From an uncultured Bacteroidales bacterium (GTDB lineage Bacteria; Bacteroidota; Bacteroidia; Bacteroidales; UBA932): a stretch of DNA of 52,849 nucleotides. The position numbers and the translations under genes were made by a program. Shown piece after piece: positions 40,883 through 50,936 of the stretch (position 1 is its first letter; every line of letters begins with the position of its first letter). The stretch covers positions 1-52,849 of the forward strand of contig CANRID010000014.1 of assembly GCA_947630665.1 (NCBI GenBank), written 5' to 3'. The notes under the pieces were generated by a model, which saw only the letters and a list, made by a program, of their open reading frames with translations, was not told the DNA's origin and did not search any database.

Positions 40883-43498
40883 TTATTTGGTCGCCAGATC
40901 CACTAAGCAGCTGTACGCATCCGAGAGTCCGTCTGCATTCTTTCCGCCGGCCGTTGCCAAGAATGGCTGGCCTCCCCCGCCTCCCTGGATGAATTTCGCC
41001 GCCTGGCGGATGTCTTTTCCCGCATGGAATCCTTGTGCGACTAAATCATCGGTGTACATAAGCGTAAGCGCAGGTTTGTCTTCGAATTGGGTAGCTCCGA
41101 TAAATACCGTATTCTGGGTTTCTTTCCGCAGCTCAGTCGCGATATATTTCACCATTTCCGGCTGGAAGATGCCTGCCAGCGACAAGACGTTGATTCCGTT
41201 GAGAACCCGTCTCTGGCTGATAATGCCCTCCTTGATGCGTTCCGCCCTCTCTTTCATGGCTTCTTCCAGATTTTTTCTGAAAGTCTCGTTGTCTTCTATG
41301 AGTTTCGTGATGCTGTTTATCAGATTCGGGCTGTTGTTGAAAAGATTCTTCAGGGTGCGGAAAATGTCTTCCATATTATCTACCAAGGCCTCCGCATAGG
41401 CCCCCGTAGTGGCTTCTATCCGGCGGACTCCGGCGGCTACGGCCGACTCCGAGATGATTTTGAAATAGCCGATATTGCCGGTGGAATCGGCATGCGTACC
41501 TCCGCACAGCTCTATGGAATCTCCGTACTGGATCACCCGTACTTTATCTCCGTACTTTTCTCCGAACAGGGCCATCGCTCCTTTCTTCCGGGCTTCTTCG
41601 ATAGGAACATCCCGGAATTCCGTCCGGGGAATGTTGGCCCGGATGAGCCGGTTGACTATTCTTTCCACCTCTTTCAGGGTCTTGTCCTCGATTTTTTCGT
41701 AATGGGAAAAGTCGAACCGGAAATAGGAGGAATTGACGGAAGAGCCTTTCTGCTCGATATGGGTGCCTAAAACCTGCCTCAATGCGTAATGCAGCAAATG
41801 GGTGGCCGTATGGTTATTGGCAATGGAAGCTCTTCGCTCCCGATCTACGCAAGCGGTGAAAACCGCATCGGGATCGGACGGAATCCGTTCCGCAATCTGA
41901 ATAGGCAGCCCGTTCTCCTTTACGGTGTTCAGAATGGCGATTTTCTCTCCCGAGCGGGATTCTATATAACCGCTGTCTCCCACCTGTCCGCCGCTTTCGG
42001 CATAGAACGGGCTTTTGTCGAATACCAATTGGTATGTTTCTTTGTTTTTAGCCTTTACGCTGCGGTACTTGACGATTTTTACGTTTTCTTCCCGGGTCGT
42101 TTCATATCCGGTGAATACCGTGGCGCTGTAAGGCCTGACTTCCACCCAGTCGCTTTCTTCTACCGCCGTTGCGTTCCGGCTGCGGTTTTTCTGTTTGAGC
42201 AATTCCGCTTCGAACTCTTTCAGATCTACCGTAAAGCCGTTTTCCCGGGCAATCAGTTCCGTCAGGTCTATCGGGAAGCCGAAGGTGTCATACAAGACAA
42301 AGGCGTCTTCTCCGCTGATGCGCTTGGTCTCTTTATTTTTTTCGACCAATCCCTCCATAAGTCTGATTCCCTTGTCTAAAGTCCTTAGAAAGGCCTCTTC
42401 CTCTTCCTTAATGACTTTTTCGATCAGGCTCTGCTGGGAACGGAGTTCGGGAAACGCACTCTCCATTTGTCTGGCCAATACGGGTACTAAACGGTACAGC
42501 AGAGGCTGGTTCATGTGCAGGAACGTATAGGCGTACCGTACTGCCCGGCGCAGGATCCGGCGGATTACATAACCGGCTTTCACATTGGAGGGAAGCTGGC
42601 CGTCGGCGATGGAAAAACTGATGGCGCGGATATGGTCGGATATGACTCTCATGGCTACTCCCTCCTGCGTATCGGCCTTGTACTCCATTCCGGTCAGCCG
42701 GGAGATTTCGGCGATGATGGTCTGGAAGATATCCGTATCGTAATTGCTTTGTTTGCCCTGCAACGCCATACAGAGCCTTTCCAGGCCCATGCCGGTATCC
42801 ACATGCTTTTGCGGAAGCGGTTCCAATTTGCCATTCGCTTTCCGGTTGTATTGGATGAATACCAGATTCCATATTTCGATAACTAAATGATGCCCGCGGT
42901 TGACTAATTCCGCTCCCGGTATCCGGGCCCTTTCCTCATCGCTGCGCAGATCGATATGTACTTCGCTGCACGGACCGCACGGACCCGTTTCTCCCATCTC
43001 CCAGAAATTATCTTTTTTGTTTCCCGTCAGGACATGGTCTGCGGGAAGATATTTGAGCCAGTTTTCCCGCGCTTCCGTATCTAATTCAAGCCCTTCGGGG
43101 GCATATCCTTCAAAAACGGTGGCGTAAAGCCGGTCTTTGTCTAATTTATATACTTCGGTCAAGAGTTCCCAGGCCCATTCGATGGCCTCTTTTTTGAAAT
43201 AATCCCCGAAACTCCAGTTGCCCAGCATTTCGAACATGGTATGGTGGTAGGTATCGTGTCCCACTTCTTCCAGATCGTTGTGCTTTCCGCTGACCCTGAG
43301 GCATTTCTGACTGTCCGCCACTCTCTTGTGCTTTACGGCGCTGTTGCCCAAGAACCAGTCTTTGAACTGGTTCATACCGGCATTGGTAAACATCAGGGTG
43401 GGGTCGTTTTTTACCACCATCGGGGCCGACGGCACGATGGTATGGTTTTTAGAGGAGAAAAATTTCAGGAAACAATCCCTTATTTCATTAGATGTCAT
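40883..43498 (-). CDS. alaS: Alanyl-tRNA synthetase
   Basis: An 871-residue class II synthetase of usual length. The N-terminal catalytic core contains [15 protein letters not shown] and GRGH-type [18 protein letters not shown]. The editing domain has the metal-binding [17 protein letters not shown] and [15 protein letters not shown] (His and Cys ligands for zinc). The C-terminal C-Ala segment ends [16 protein letters not shown]. It is the first gene of a run with LptF/G, fmt and thiN. A TATTTTTG box lies 25 nt upstream. Confidence 0.96.
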   Translation of the reverse strand: MTSNEIRDCFLKFFSSKNHTIVPSAPMVVKNDPTLMFTNAGMNQFKDWFLGNSAVKHKRVADSQKCLRVSGKHNDLEEVGHDTYHHTMFEMLGNWSFGDYFKKEAIEWAWELLTEVYKLDKDRLYATVFEGYAPEGLELDTEARENWLKYLPADHVLTGNKKDNFWEMGETGPCGPCSEVHIDLRSDEERARIPGAELVNRGHHLVIEIWNLVFIQYNRKANGKLEPLPQKHVDTGMGLERLCMALQGKQSNYDTDIFQTIIAEISRLTGMEYKADTQEGVAMRVISDHIRAISFSIADGQLPSNVKAGYVIRRILRRAVRYAYTFLHMNQPLLYRLVPVLARQMESAFPELRSQQSLIEKVIKEEEEAFLRTLDKGIRLMEGLVEKNKETKRISGEDAFVLYDTFGFPIDLTELIARENGFTVDLKEFEAELLKQKNRSRNATAVEESDWVEVRPYSATVFTGYETTREENVKIVKYRSVKAKNKETYQLVFDKSPFYAESGGQVGDSGYIESRSGEKIAILNTVKENGLPIQIAERIPSDPDAVFTACVDRERRASIANNHTATHLLHYALRQVLGTHIEQKGSSVNSSYFRFDFSHYEKIEDKTLKEVERIVNRLIRANIPRTEFRDVPIEEARKKGAMALFGEKYGDKVRVIQYGDSIELCGGTHADSTGNIGYFKIISESAVAAGVRRIEATTGAYAEALVDNMEDIFRTLKNLFNNSPNLINSITKLIEDNETFRKNLEEAMKERAERIKEGIISQRRVLNGINVLSLAGIFQPEMVKYIATELRKETQNTVFIGATQFEDKPALTLMYTDDLVAQGFHAGKDIRQAAKFIQGGGGGQPFLATAGGKNADGLSDAYSCLVDLATK

Positions 43499-43523
43499 AA
43501 TTATTCATGATAAAAATCGGATA

Positions 43524-43531
43524 CAAAAATA
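43524..43531 (-). promoter_or_regulatory. -7 box for alaS operon
   Basis: TATTTTTG on the minus strand. Twenty-five nucleotides separate the box from the alaS ATG at 43498. Confidence 0.55.
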
Positions 43532-43578
43532 CGTTTTAATTTTAATTTTTTTTCTTTCTTTGTGAAAATTAATGCGGC

Positions 43579-44232
43579 ATGATGATCGAATGTACGAATA
43601 TTGTGAAATCATACGGAGCTTTGCAGGTGCTCAAGGGGGTCGATTTTTCTGCGGAGCCGGGGGAGGTGGTAAGCATTGTGGGAGCCAGCGGTGCGGGGAA
43701 ATCCACCTTGTTGCAGATACTGGGGACTCTTTTAGTTCCCGACAGCGGCCGGGTGCTGATTGAAGGGACGGATGTCTTTTCCCTCTCCCAACAGGAATTA
43801 TCCTATTTCAGGAACCGCCGGATCGGGTTCGTATTTCAGTTCCATCATCTCCTTCCGGAGTTTACCGCTTTGGAAAATGTAATGATGCCGGCATGGATCG
43901 CACGTTCCGGAAAGGAAGATATCCGCAGACGCGCCTGCAGCTTGTTGGAAGAGCTGGGCCTGGCGGAAAGGTTGGAACACAGGCCTTCGGAACTCAGCGG
44001 AGGAGAGCAGCAGCGGGTAGCCATCGCCCGGGCGCTGATGAACCGCCCCGCCGTTTTGTTTGCGGACGAGCCGTCGGGAAACTTGGACAGCAAGACCCGG
44101 GAAGAAATCCACGATTTGTTTTTCGATTTGCGGGACAGGCACGGACAGACGGTCGTTATCGTTACGCATGATAAGGAACTGGCTCTGCGGAGCGACAGAA
44201 TGGTGGAAATGAAAGACGGCCGGTTTATATAA
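43579..44232 (+). CDS. lolD: LolD-like ABC transporter ATPase
   Basis: A 217-residue ABC ATPase. Walker A is GASGAGKST (near 37), the Q-loop is [20 protein letters not shown], the signature is [16 protein letters not shown], and Walker B is [13 protein letters not shown]. The [19 protein letters not shown] stretch is the LolD fingerprint, so it likely powers lipoprotein release with LolC/E-type permeases, none of which are here. MacB-type ATPases are close relatives and the MacB-like permease at 16.1 kb is a possible partner. The first two codons are both ATG and the second (43582) is as likely. TrmN follows 48 nt later. Confidence 0.88.
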   Translation: MMIECTNIVKSYGALQVLKGVDFSAEPGEVVSIVGASGAGKSTLLQILGTLLVPDSGRVLIEGTDVFSLSQQELSYFRNRRIGFVFQFHHLLPEFTALENVMMPAWIARSGKEDIRRRACSLLEELGLAERLEHRPSELSGGEQQRVAIARALMNRPAVLFADEPSGNLDSKTREEIHDLFFDLRDRHGQTVVIVTHDKELALRSDRMVEMKDGRFI

Positions 44233-44279
44233 CGGCGGGATTCCGCTTAGTGCGGATGCGTATCGTAGCAAGATAAATT

Positions 44280-45077
44280 ATGGGGAATTTCCGTTTTAAG
44301 CGATTCGGGATACGGCAGGAGAGAACCGCCATGAAAGTCAATACGGATGGGGTGTTGCTGGGCGCCTGGATGAAGATTTTGCCCGGAGACCGGAGGATGC
44401 TCGATATCGGTACCGGGTCCGGCGTAATCGCCCTGATGGCCGCCCAACATTTGGAAGAATGCCTGGAGGAAAATCTTCCGGAATCTTTTCCGGAGATCAT
44501 CGGTTTGGAAATAGACTCCGGATCATATAAGGACGCCTGCCTGAATTTTGAAAACGCTCCCTGGAAGTTTCTGAAAGCCCTCCCGCTCTCTTTGCAGCAA
44601 TATGCTGAAAAACAAGGTAGTGAGAAATTCGATATGATATTCTGCAATCCTCCCTATTTTATACATTCCCTTAAGTGTCCCGACAGCAGCCGGAGTGCCG
44701 CCCGGCATACCGATACGCTGGAACAGGGGGAACTGATCCGGGATGCCTTGAAATTGCTTCGGCCCGGCGGCCGGCTTGCTGTAATTCTGCCGGCGGCGGA
44801 AGGAGAACGATTCATGGAAAAGATACATTTTATAGAGGAGAAAATGATACGGGCGGAATCGCCCGGGCTGTTTTTCCGTCCGGTGCGCTTCTGTAAGGTA
44901 TATACCTCCGCCGGCAAACCTGCCAAACGGTACCTCATGGAGTTCGCGGCGGAATGCGGACAAATGGGGAAGGAGTGTTTTTCTGCCTGTCGGGTCGAGG
45001 ATTTATATATGATGAAAGACGGAGTCCATACTCCGGAATACGTGTCGTTAGTCAAGGATTTTTATTTGGGCTTCTGA
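44280..45077 (+). CDS. trmN: tRNA1(Val) (adenine37-N6)-methyltransferase
   Basis: A 265-residue class I SAM-dependent N6-adenine methyltransferase of the YfiC family. The N-terminus FRFKRFGIRQERTAMKVNTD with GVLLGAW is typical of YfiC; the SAM motif is LDIGTGSGVIALMAA and the catalytic motif is NPPYF. Target is A37 of tRNA-Val1 by homology. It contains two TCCCGACAG-core copies (44679 and 44987). It is in the same direction as lolD and probably cotranscribed; the stop is 36 bp from the convergent sensor-like gene. Confidence 0.88.
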   Translation: MGNFRFKRFGIRQERTAMKVNTDGVLLGAWMKILPGDRRMLDIGTGSGVIALMAAQHLEECLEENLPESFPEIIGLEIDSGSYKDACLNFENAPWKFLKALPLSLQQYAEKQGSEKFDMIFCNPPYFIHSLKCPDSSRSAARHTDTLEQGELIRDALKLLRPGGRLAVILPAAEGERFMEKIHFIEEKMIRAESPGLFFRPVRFCKVYTSAGKPAKRYLMEFAAECGQMGKECFSACRVEDLYMMKDGVHTPEYVSLVKDFYLGF

Positions 45078-45113
45078 ATGATAGCCGACTTCCGATGGCC
45101 CGCGGCGATTCGA

Positions 45114-45890
45114 TCAGCGGTCGTGGTTCCGCAACTGCCGTATCAGCATGACCCGGAAATTTTCTTCCGCCTGGAAAATCTTGGCCGTTTTCCTAAGGGG
45201 CAGTACTTGGTTGAATTTCGTAAAATATTTGGGAACCAAGGCATATTCGTTGCCGTAGCTTTTCAGATAGGCATCCGCCAATTGTTTGATTTCCTCTTGG
45301 GATTTGGGCGGATCGGCTTTCAGCGCATCGTTCAGTTTTTTCAGATCCTGCATGGTGGTCTTTCGTGCATGGGTCCGTTCTTCCCAGCTCTGATAATACA
45401 GAGGCCAGAATTTGGCCGCTTCTTCGGACGTCAGTTCGAGTTCTTTGGTAAAATAGGCGATTTTCTGAACTTCAATATCTTCTTCGCTCGGCCTTTTTTC
45501 CTGATGCTTCTGCTCCTGAGGGGTGCCTTTTGGTTTTTGAACGGTCTTCGGAGAGTTCGCCTGTCGGGAAGGCGTTTCCGCAATCTGCTCTTCATCCTTC
45601 GTTCCGGTTTGGCTTTCTACGGTTTCGTCCATATGGAAAGAACCGTCCGAAAGGCTCTGGCTTCTTCCGGCGCAAGGTAGGATGGAAAGACCACCCGTTC
45701 CCCGGATTTCCGGATCGTTTCTGTCTTCGCAGCGGAGAAGCGTATCGTTTGGCATTCTGTATTTATCCGGGCAGAGGGTGTCTGCATTATAAACCTGAGC
45801 TGAGGCCGACAGAAAACAGGATAAACTGAAAATGACGGACAGGGTAGGGAGAATTTTCATATTTTTCACGATATTCATTTCGTAGTGCAT
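45114..45890 (-). CDS. Secreted Spy/sensor-like protein next to an ECF sigma system
   Basis: A 258-residue protein with a signal peptide (MKILPTLSVIFSLSCFLSAS, from M11). It is followed by about 105 residues of hydrophilic low-complexity sequence, rich in Gln, Lys, Pro and Glu (KPKGTPQEQKHQEKRPSEED), and then a helical C-terminal domain starting IAYFTKELELTSEEAAKFWP. That motif occurs in Bacteroidota proteins annotated as periplasmic sensors of ECF-type sigma factors and in Spy/CpxP-like helical chaperones. The role is inferred from its place after an anti-sigma gene. A TATATTTG box at 45909-45902, between it and the anti-sigma gene, suggests it can be expressed independently. Function uncertain. 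Confidence 0.7.
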   Translation of the reverse strand: MHYEMNIVKNMKILPTLSVIFSLSCFLSASAQVYNADTLCPDKYRMPNDTLLRCEDRNDPEIRGTGGLSILPCAGRSQSLSDGSFHMDETVESQTGTKDEEQIAETPSRQANSPKTVQKPKGTPQEQKHQEKRPSEEDIEVQKIAYFTKELELTSEEAAKFWPLYYQSWEERTHARKTTMQDLKKLNDALKADPPKSQEEIKQLADAYLKSYGNEYALVPKYFTKFNQVLPLRKTAKIFQAEENFRVMLIRQLRNHDR

Positions 45891-45901
45891 TAAAATTAAG
45901 G

Positions 45902-45909
45902 CAAATATA
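45902..45909 (-). promoter_or_regulatory. Internal -7 box between anti-sigma and sensor-like gene
   Basis: TATATTTG on the minus strand, 11 nt before the first ATG (45890) of the sensor-like gene. Confidence 0.5.
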
Positions 45910-45924
45910 GGAATATTTACGATT

Positions 45925-46386
45925 TTATTCGAGGGAAGCCAGCGTTACCAGCGGAACGTTGGAGTCTATCAGATATTGTTCGATATCTTCCGTATTTATC
46001 AAGGTATCCTTTATCTGTATGATTTCCAATATTTCCGATTCATATAAAGGCGTGTTCCCAAGCATTTCTTCCAGCAGGCTTTCGCTGAATAGACTGTCCT
46101 GAAGCCAGGCGTTTTCATCTGCCGGGAAATTGTCGGATTTCCGGTTCATGGATCCCGTGAGATGGAAGAATCCGTATCCGATTCCCAAAATAAGTGCGAA
46201 AGTGGCCGCCAAGGCGAAATGGGTTTTTAGAACGGCAAAGCGTCCGGATTTTACAGAGGCTGTCTTATGTAAGGAAATTTCTGCATGTACACGGTCTTCG
46301 ATTTCGGAAAAATATCCCGGGGGAACCGTGAACGGGTTCTCTTTCAGACAAGGATCCTGCAATATGTCTTTATCGGTTTTTTTCAT
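45925..46386 (-). CDS. Putative anti-sigma factor, single-pass membrane protein
   Basis: A 153-residue protein. An N-terminal cytoplasmic part contains NPFTVPPGYFSEIEDRVHAE, a pattern of Bacteroidota anti-sigma factors. One transmembrane helix follows (about 79-95, LAATFALILGIGYGFFHL), then an acidic periplasmic tail with EEMLGNTPLYESEILEI and a stretch of Ile/Glu/Asp. There is no zinc-binding HxxxCxxC. Its place right after an ECF sigma gene (56 bp) makes anti-sigma function likely. Confidence 0.78.
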   Translation of the reverse strand: MKKTDKDILQDPCLKENPFTVPPGYFSEIEDRVHAEISLHKTASVKSGRFAVLKTHFALAATFALILGIGYGFFHLTGSMNRKSDNFPADENAWLQDSLFSESLLEEMLGNTPLYESEILEIIQIKDTLINTEDIEQYLIDSNVPLVTLASLE

Positions 46387-46442
46387 TTATAGTACCCGTT
46401 TGTTTACATTTTATTAGTTAGACTCTGAGTAGGGAAAAAAGA

Positions 46443-46988
46443 TTAATCCAATTCCTCTAAAATTTGTTTTATTTTTTTATAGGCGTGATGATAGGAGGCT
46501 TTGAGCGCTCCGACGGAGGTGCCTAATATCTGGGCGATTTCCTCGTATTTGAGCTCCTGGAAATACCGCAGATTGAAAACCGCCCGTTGTTTGTCGGGAA
46601 GTTTCAGAATGGCTTTGTAAAAGGCCGTCTGCAACCGGTCTCCGCTGAAATATTTATCGGTCTGCAATTTGTTTTCCAGCACCGTATTGTAGTCGGTCAG
46701 GGAGAGGAAGCTGGTTATTCTTTTCTTTTTCAGGAAGGTAAGGGCTTCATTCGTTGCAATTCTGTACAGCCAGGTATAGAGCTTGGATTCTTCCCGGAAT
46801 TCCGGAAGATTTTTCCATACCTTGACCAACGTCGTTTGCAGCAGGTCATTGGCGTCCTCATGGCAGCAGGTAAGTTTGCGGATATGCCAATATAACCGTT
46901 CGCTGTATTTGCGCACAAGGAGATTGAAGGCATACTCCCGGTTGCCTTCCTGTTTGTAAATTTCGAGAATCTCCTTGTCTTCGAGCAT
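46443..46988 (-). CDS. ECF-family RNA polymerase sigma factor
   Basis: A 181-residue sigma-70 family regulator with only regions 2 and 4. Region 2 shows DANDLLQTTLVKVWKNLPEF and LYTWLYRIATNEALTFLKKK. Region 4 contains LPDKQRAVFNLRYFQELKYE and IAQILGTSVGALKASYHHAY with a helix-turn-helix. It would direct transcription from a few promoters when released by the membrane anti-sigma factor encoded next. No TAnnTTTG box was seen upstream; it lies 41 bp after the transketolase C-subunit gene on the same strand and may be cotranscribed. Target promoters and inducing signal are unknown; the sensor-like gene downstream is a candidate target. Confidence 0.9.
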   Translation of the reverse strand: MLEDKEILEIYKQEGNREYAFNLLVRKYSERLYWHIRKLTCCHEDANDLLQTTLVKVWKNLPEFREESKLYTWLYRIATNEALTFLKKKRITSFLSLTDYNTVLENKLQTDKYFSGDRLQTAFYKAILKLPDKQRAVFNLRYFQELKYEEIAQILGTSVGALKASYHHAYKKIKQILEELD

Positions 46989-47029
46989 GATCCTGGCCGC
47001 GGTATGGAATAGTTCTTACGGATGCGGCC

Positions 47030-47989
47030 TTATTTGCGGGCGATGGCTTTTTCAGCCGCTTCCGCGATATGCTGTGCATCTAACCCGTAGGCTTTCATTA
47101 ACCGGGCGGGAGTGCCGCTTTGACCGAATTTGTCATCGATGGCCACGTATTCCATAGGTACGGGACGGTTCAGGGCGAGCAGCCCGGCGATGGCTTCTCC
47201 CATTCCGCCGGCTATGAAATGTTCTTCCGCGCTTACTGCGGCGCCGGTTTTGATGACGGATTCTAAAATGGCCTTTTTATCCAACGGTTTGATGGTGTGG
47301 ATATTGATTACTTCCGCAGAAATGCCTTTGCTTTCGAGTTGCTGCGCCGCCATCAAAGATTCCCATACGAGGTGGCCGGTAGCGAAAATGGAAACATCTT
47401 TCCCTTCCGTCATCCGGACGGCTTTCCCGATTTCGAATTTCTGATCCTCGGGGGTGAAGTTGGGGACGCCCGGGCGGCCGAAACGCAGATATACCGGACC
47501 GCGGTACTCCGCTATGGCGATGGTGGCGGCTTTGGTCTGATTATAGTCGCATGGATTTATCACTACCATATGCGGCAGCATTCTCATCAGTCCGATATCT
47601 TCCAATATCTGGTGCGTCGCCCCGTCCTCTCCCAAGGTGATGCCCGCATGGGAAGCGCATATTTTTACATTCGTTTCCGAATAGGCGACTGACTGGCGGA
47701 TCTGATCATAAACGCGTCCGGTTACAAAAGCGGCGAAAGAAGCCACAAAAGGTATTTTACCGCTCAGAGCCAGTCCTGCTCCTACGCCTATCATGTTGGC
47801 TTCCGCTATGCCGGCCTGGAAAAATCTGTCGGGAAACTCCTTTGCGAAAGCGTCCATCTTTACGGAGCCTTTCAGGTCGGCCGCCAAAGCGACCACCGAT
47901 TCGTTGGTCCTGCCTAATTCCAGCAAACCGGCTCCGAAGCCCGATCGGGTGTCTTTATTGCCTGTATTTGTAAATGATTGTTTTTCCAT
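47030..47989 (-). CDS. Transketolase, C-terminal subunit
   Basis: A 319-residue protein carrying the pyrimidine-binding and C-terminal domains of transketolase. It has ADLKGSVKMDAFAKEFPDRFFQ and AGIAEANMIGVGAGLAL, whose Glu activates TPP, and GATHQILEDIGLMRMLP. The C-terminal domain has VINIHTIKPLDKKAI. It works with the N-subunit encoded 54 bp upstream. Split transketolases are common in Bacteroidota. 1-Deoxyxylulose-5-phosphate synthase-like roles are excluded by length and motifs. Confidence 0.92.
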   Translation of the reverse strand: MEKQSFTNTGNKDTRSGFGAGLLELGRTNESVVALAADLKGSVKMDAFAKEFPDRFFQAGIAEANMIGVGAGLALSGKIPFVASFAAFVTGRVYDQIRQSVAYSETNVKICASHAGITLGEDGATHQILEDIGLMRMLPHMVVINPCDYNQTKAATIAIAEYRGPVYLRFGRPGVPNFTPEDQKFEIGKAVRMTEGKDVSIFATGHLVWESLMAAQQLESKGISAEVINIHTIKPLDKKAILESVIKTGAAVSAEEHFIAGGMGEAIAGLLALNRPVPMEYVAIDDKFGQSGTPARLMKAYGLDAQHIAEAAEKAIARK

Positions 47990-48043
47990 TATAGTAGTGT
48001 CCTGTTAAACTGAAATTGTACTGTAAATAGGGTTTTGAGATTT

Positions 48044-48892
48044 CTAATAATCTCCGAGGGTTTCCTCGAGCTGTGCGAGGGCTTTTTCGGCGACTTCCGG
48101 TTTAGGAGCCTTTCCATGCCATTCGCAGGTATCTTCCATAAAATCTACCCCTTTTCCCATACGGGTTTTCATGAGAATCATTACCGGTTTCCGGTCTTGG
48201 GCTCCTGTCTCTTTGGCTTTCCGAAACGCTTCCAGAATGGCCTGCATATCATGCCCGTCCGCCTTGATGCAATTCCAGCCGAACGCCTTCCATTTCGCTT
48301 CCAAGTTGCCCAGACCTATAACGTCATCCACGGTTCCGTCTATCTGCTGTCCGTTCCAGTCGGTAATGGCGATGAGTTTGTCTAATCTGTGGTGTACGGC
48401 GAACATGGCCGCTTCCCATACCTGTCCTTCTTCGCTTTCCCCGTCGCCCATCAGTACATACACGTACCGGTCGTCTTTGTTCAGCCTTTTGGCTATGGCC
48501 GCTCCGCAGGCTACCGATAATCCTTGTCCTAAGGATCCGGACGCCTCATAGACTCCCGGCAGCCCTTTTTCAATGGAGGGGTGTCCCTGGAGCCGGCTGC
48601 CGAATTCGCGGAAAGTGGCCAGTTCCTTTACCGGGAAATAGCCCGAGCGGGCCAGAACGCTGTAAAAGACGGGGGAAAGATGTCCTGCCGAAAGAAAAAA
48701 CATATCATACCCTTTTCCGTACCGGTTCCAATCGGCGGGAGAATGGTTGAGTTCGCTGAAGAATAAAGCCGTCAGAATATCGGCGCTGCTCAGGCTACCC
48801 CCCGGATGGCCGGATTGGGCGCCGGTTACCATCCGGATGATATCTCTTCTTATTTGGGTGGCTATTTTGTTGAGTTCTTGAATATTGGACAT
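48044..48892 (-). CDS. Transketolase, N-terminal subunit
   Basis: A 282-residue protein, the TPP pyrophosphate-binding half. Seen: MVTGAQSGHPGGSLSSADIL, LGQGLSVACGAAIAKRL and the TPP motif GDGESEEGQVWEAAMFA with DWNGQQIDG. The protein pairs with the C-subunit gene just downstream to form an active site for two-carbon transfer in the pentose phosphate pathway. No strong promoter box could be assigned upstream. Downstream gene order is C-subunit, ECF sigma, anti-sigma. Confidence 0.92.
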   Translation of the reverse strand: MSNIQELNKIATQIRRDIIRMVTGAQSGHPGGSLSSADILTALFFSELNHSPADWNRYGKGYDMFFLSAGHLSPVFYSVLARSGYFPVKELATFREFGSRLQGHPSIEKGLPGVYEASGSLGQGLSVACGAAIAKRLNKDDRYVYVLMGDGESEEGQVWEAAMFAVHHRLDKLIAITDWNGQQIDGTVDDVIGLGNLEAKWKAFGWNCIKADGHDMQAILEAFRKAKETGAQDRKPVMILMKTRMGKGVDFMEDTCEWHGKAPKPEVAEKALAQLEETLGDY

Positions 48893-49015
48893 GATATACT
48901 AAATTAGAATAAATATTGCTAAATTAAGAGTAATTTGGAGAAAAACCAAAGTTTCCGGCTCTTTGTTTTTAAACAAAAGTGAACCGTCGGACTGCTTTAC
49001 CTCCAAAAAATAGTG

Positions 49016-49023
49016 TATATTTG
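49016..49023 (+). promoter_or_regulatory. -7 box for lepA
   Basis: TATATTTG, 54 nt before the lepA ATG. Expected transcription start near 49030, giving a leader of about 48 nt that contains the hairpin at 49033-49056. Confidence 0.5.
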
Positions 49024-49032
49024 CGCTTTAAC

Positions 49033-49056
49033 ATATAGATTCCCGACAGGCTATAT
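49033..49056 (+). other. Leader hairpin of lepA displaying a TCCCGACAG loop
   Basis: ATATAG (49033-49038) pairs with CTATAT (49051-49056), enclosing a 12-nt loop that contains TCCCGACAG (49041-49049). It lies at the very 5' end of the predicted leader. The stem is weak (6 AT-rich pairs). Confidence 0.4.
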
Positions 49057-49077
49057 GAAAAGCGAAACCGGAGAAAG

Positions 49078-50865
49078 ATGAAAAATATCAGAAATTTTTG
49101 TATAATCGCCCATATCGACCACGGAAAGAGTACGTTGGCAGACCGTTTGCTGGAAGCGACCCATACGTTGTCGGCCCGCGAGATGGAGAATCAGGTGCTG
49201 GATTCGATGGATCTGGAGAAAGAGAAGGGAATCACGATTAAAAGCCACGCGATCCAGATGGAATATGAAAAGGACGGGCAAAAATATATTCTGAATCTGT
49301 TGGATACGCCCGGTCATGTGGATTTTTCTTATGAAGTCTCCCGTGCCATCGCCTCTTGCGAAGGCGCACTGTTGGTGGTGGATGCCACGCAGGGGATACA
49401 GGCGCAGACGATTTCCAATTTATACCTGGCTTTGGAACAGGATCTCGAGATTATCCCGGTGCTGAATAAGATAGATATGGATTCCGCCATGATCGATGTG
49501 GTAAAAGACCAGATCGTGGATTTGATCGGATGTAAGGAAGATGATATCTTGCCGGCCAGCGGAAAAACCGGCCAGGGCATCCCGGAAATTCTCGATGCCA
49601 TAGTACAAAGGGTGCCGCCTCCGGCCGGAGACCCGCAGGCTCCCCTCCAGGCGCTGATTTTCGATTCCGTCTTCAATTCTTTCCGCGGAATCATAGCGTA
49701 TTTCAAGGTGGAAAACGGCACCATACGCAAGGGCGACAAAGTCAAGTTCTTCAATACGGGAAAAGAATACGTGGCGGATGAAGTGGGTGTGCTCAGAATG
49801 AAATTGTGTCCCAAAGAAGAGATAGGAACGGGGGATGTGGGATATATCATTTCCGGAATCAAAAGCGCAGTGGAAGTGAAAGTGGGGGATACCATCACCC
49901 ATTGCGAGGATCCGTGCAGCGAAGCCATCGAGGGGTTCGAGGAGGTGAAACCCATGCTTTTCGCCGGGGTGTATCCGGTGGAAACGGACCAGTACGAGGA
50001 CCTGCGGGCATCATTGGAGAAATTGCAGCTGAACGATGCTTCCTTGGTGTTCGATCCGGAGTCTTCCTTGGCGTTGGGATTCGGTTTCCGGTGCGGGTTC
50101 TTAGGATTGCTCCATCTGGAAATCGTACAGGAAAGGCTTTTCCGGGAATTCGACATGGATGTAATCACAACGGTTCCCAATGTCTCTTATAAGGTTGTCA
50201 CCACCCAGGGGGAAACGCTGGATGTGCATAATCCGTCGGGACTTCCCGCTCCTACGCTGATAGATTATATAGAGGAACCCTATATCCGGGCGCAGGTAAT
50301 TTCCAAAAGCGAATTTTTCGGACCGATCATGAAACTGTGTTTGGATAAGCGCGGTACGCTTGTAAGCCAGCATTTTCTCTCCAGCGAAAGGGTGGAGTTG
50401 AATTTCAATATTCCGCTGGCGGAGATCGTTTTCGATTTTTATGACAAGCTCAAATCCATTTCCAAGGGATATGCGTCATTCGATTATCATATTACGGATT
50501 ACAGACAGGCCGATCTGGTAAAGCTGGATATTTTGCTGAACGGGGAACAGGTAGATGCCCTTTCCAGTCTGATCCATAGAAACCATGCGTATGATTTCGG
50601 ACGGAAAATGTGTGAAAAACTTAAGGAACTGATTCCGCGTCAGCAGTTCGATATCGCCATTCAGGCGGCTATCGGAGCGAAAATCATTGCTCGCGAAACC
50701 GTAAAAGCCGTCCGGAAGGATGTAACGGCGAAATGTTACGGCGGAGATATCACTCGTAAAAGAAAATTGCTGGAAAAACAGAAACGGGGGAAACGCCGGA
50801 TGCGGCAGGTGGGAAATGTGGAAGTACCCCAGTCTGCCTTCATGGCCGTCCTTAAATTAGATTAA
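49078..50865 (+). CDS. lepA: Elongation factor 4 (LepA)
   Basis: A 595-residue translational GTPase of usual length that acts on stalled or pretranslocation ribosomes. All canonical motifs occur: [16 protein letters not shown] near residue 10, the switch-[19 protein letters not shown] and NKID. The LepA-specific C-terminal domain shows [20 protein letters not shown] and [14 protein letters not shown]. It is included as a reference for EF-G2, which has lost the His of DTPGH. Transcribed alone from the promoter at 49016; convergent with a glycosyltransferase gene. Confidence 0.96.
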   Translation: MKNIRNFCIIAHIDHGKSTLADRLLEATHTLSAREMENQVLDSMDLEKEKGITIKSHAIQMEYEKDGQKYILNLLDTPGHVDFSYEVSRAIASCEGALLVVDATQGIQAQTISNLYLALEQDLEIIPVLNKIDMDSAMIDVVKDQIVDLIGCKEDDILPASGKTGQGIPEILDAIVQRVPPPAGDPQAPLQALIFDSVFNSFRGIIAYFKVENGTIRKGDKVKFFNTGKEYVADEVGVLRMKLCPKEEIGTGDVGYIISGIKSAVEVKVGDTITHCEDPCSEAIEGFEEVKPMLFAGVYPVETDQYEDLRASLEKLQLNDASLVFDPESSLALGFGFRCGFLGLLHLEIVQERLFREFDMDVITTVPNVSYKVVTTQGETLDVHNPSGLPAPTLIDYIEEPYIRAQVISKSEFFGPIMKLCLDKRGTLVSQHFLSSERVELNFNIPLAEIVFDFYDKLKSISKGYASFDYHITDYRQADLVKLDILLNGEQVDALSSLIHRNHAYDFGRKMCEKLKELIPRQQFDIAIQAAIGAKIIARETVKAVRKDVTAKCYGGDITRKRKLLEKQKRGKRRMRQVGNVEVPQSAFMAVLKLD

Positions 50866-50936
50866 TCGGTCGATTGCTTAATTGGCAGAAAGTGGCTTGT
50901 GCTTTGTGCTGCGTTGCGATTGGTCGTTGCCGGGTT

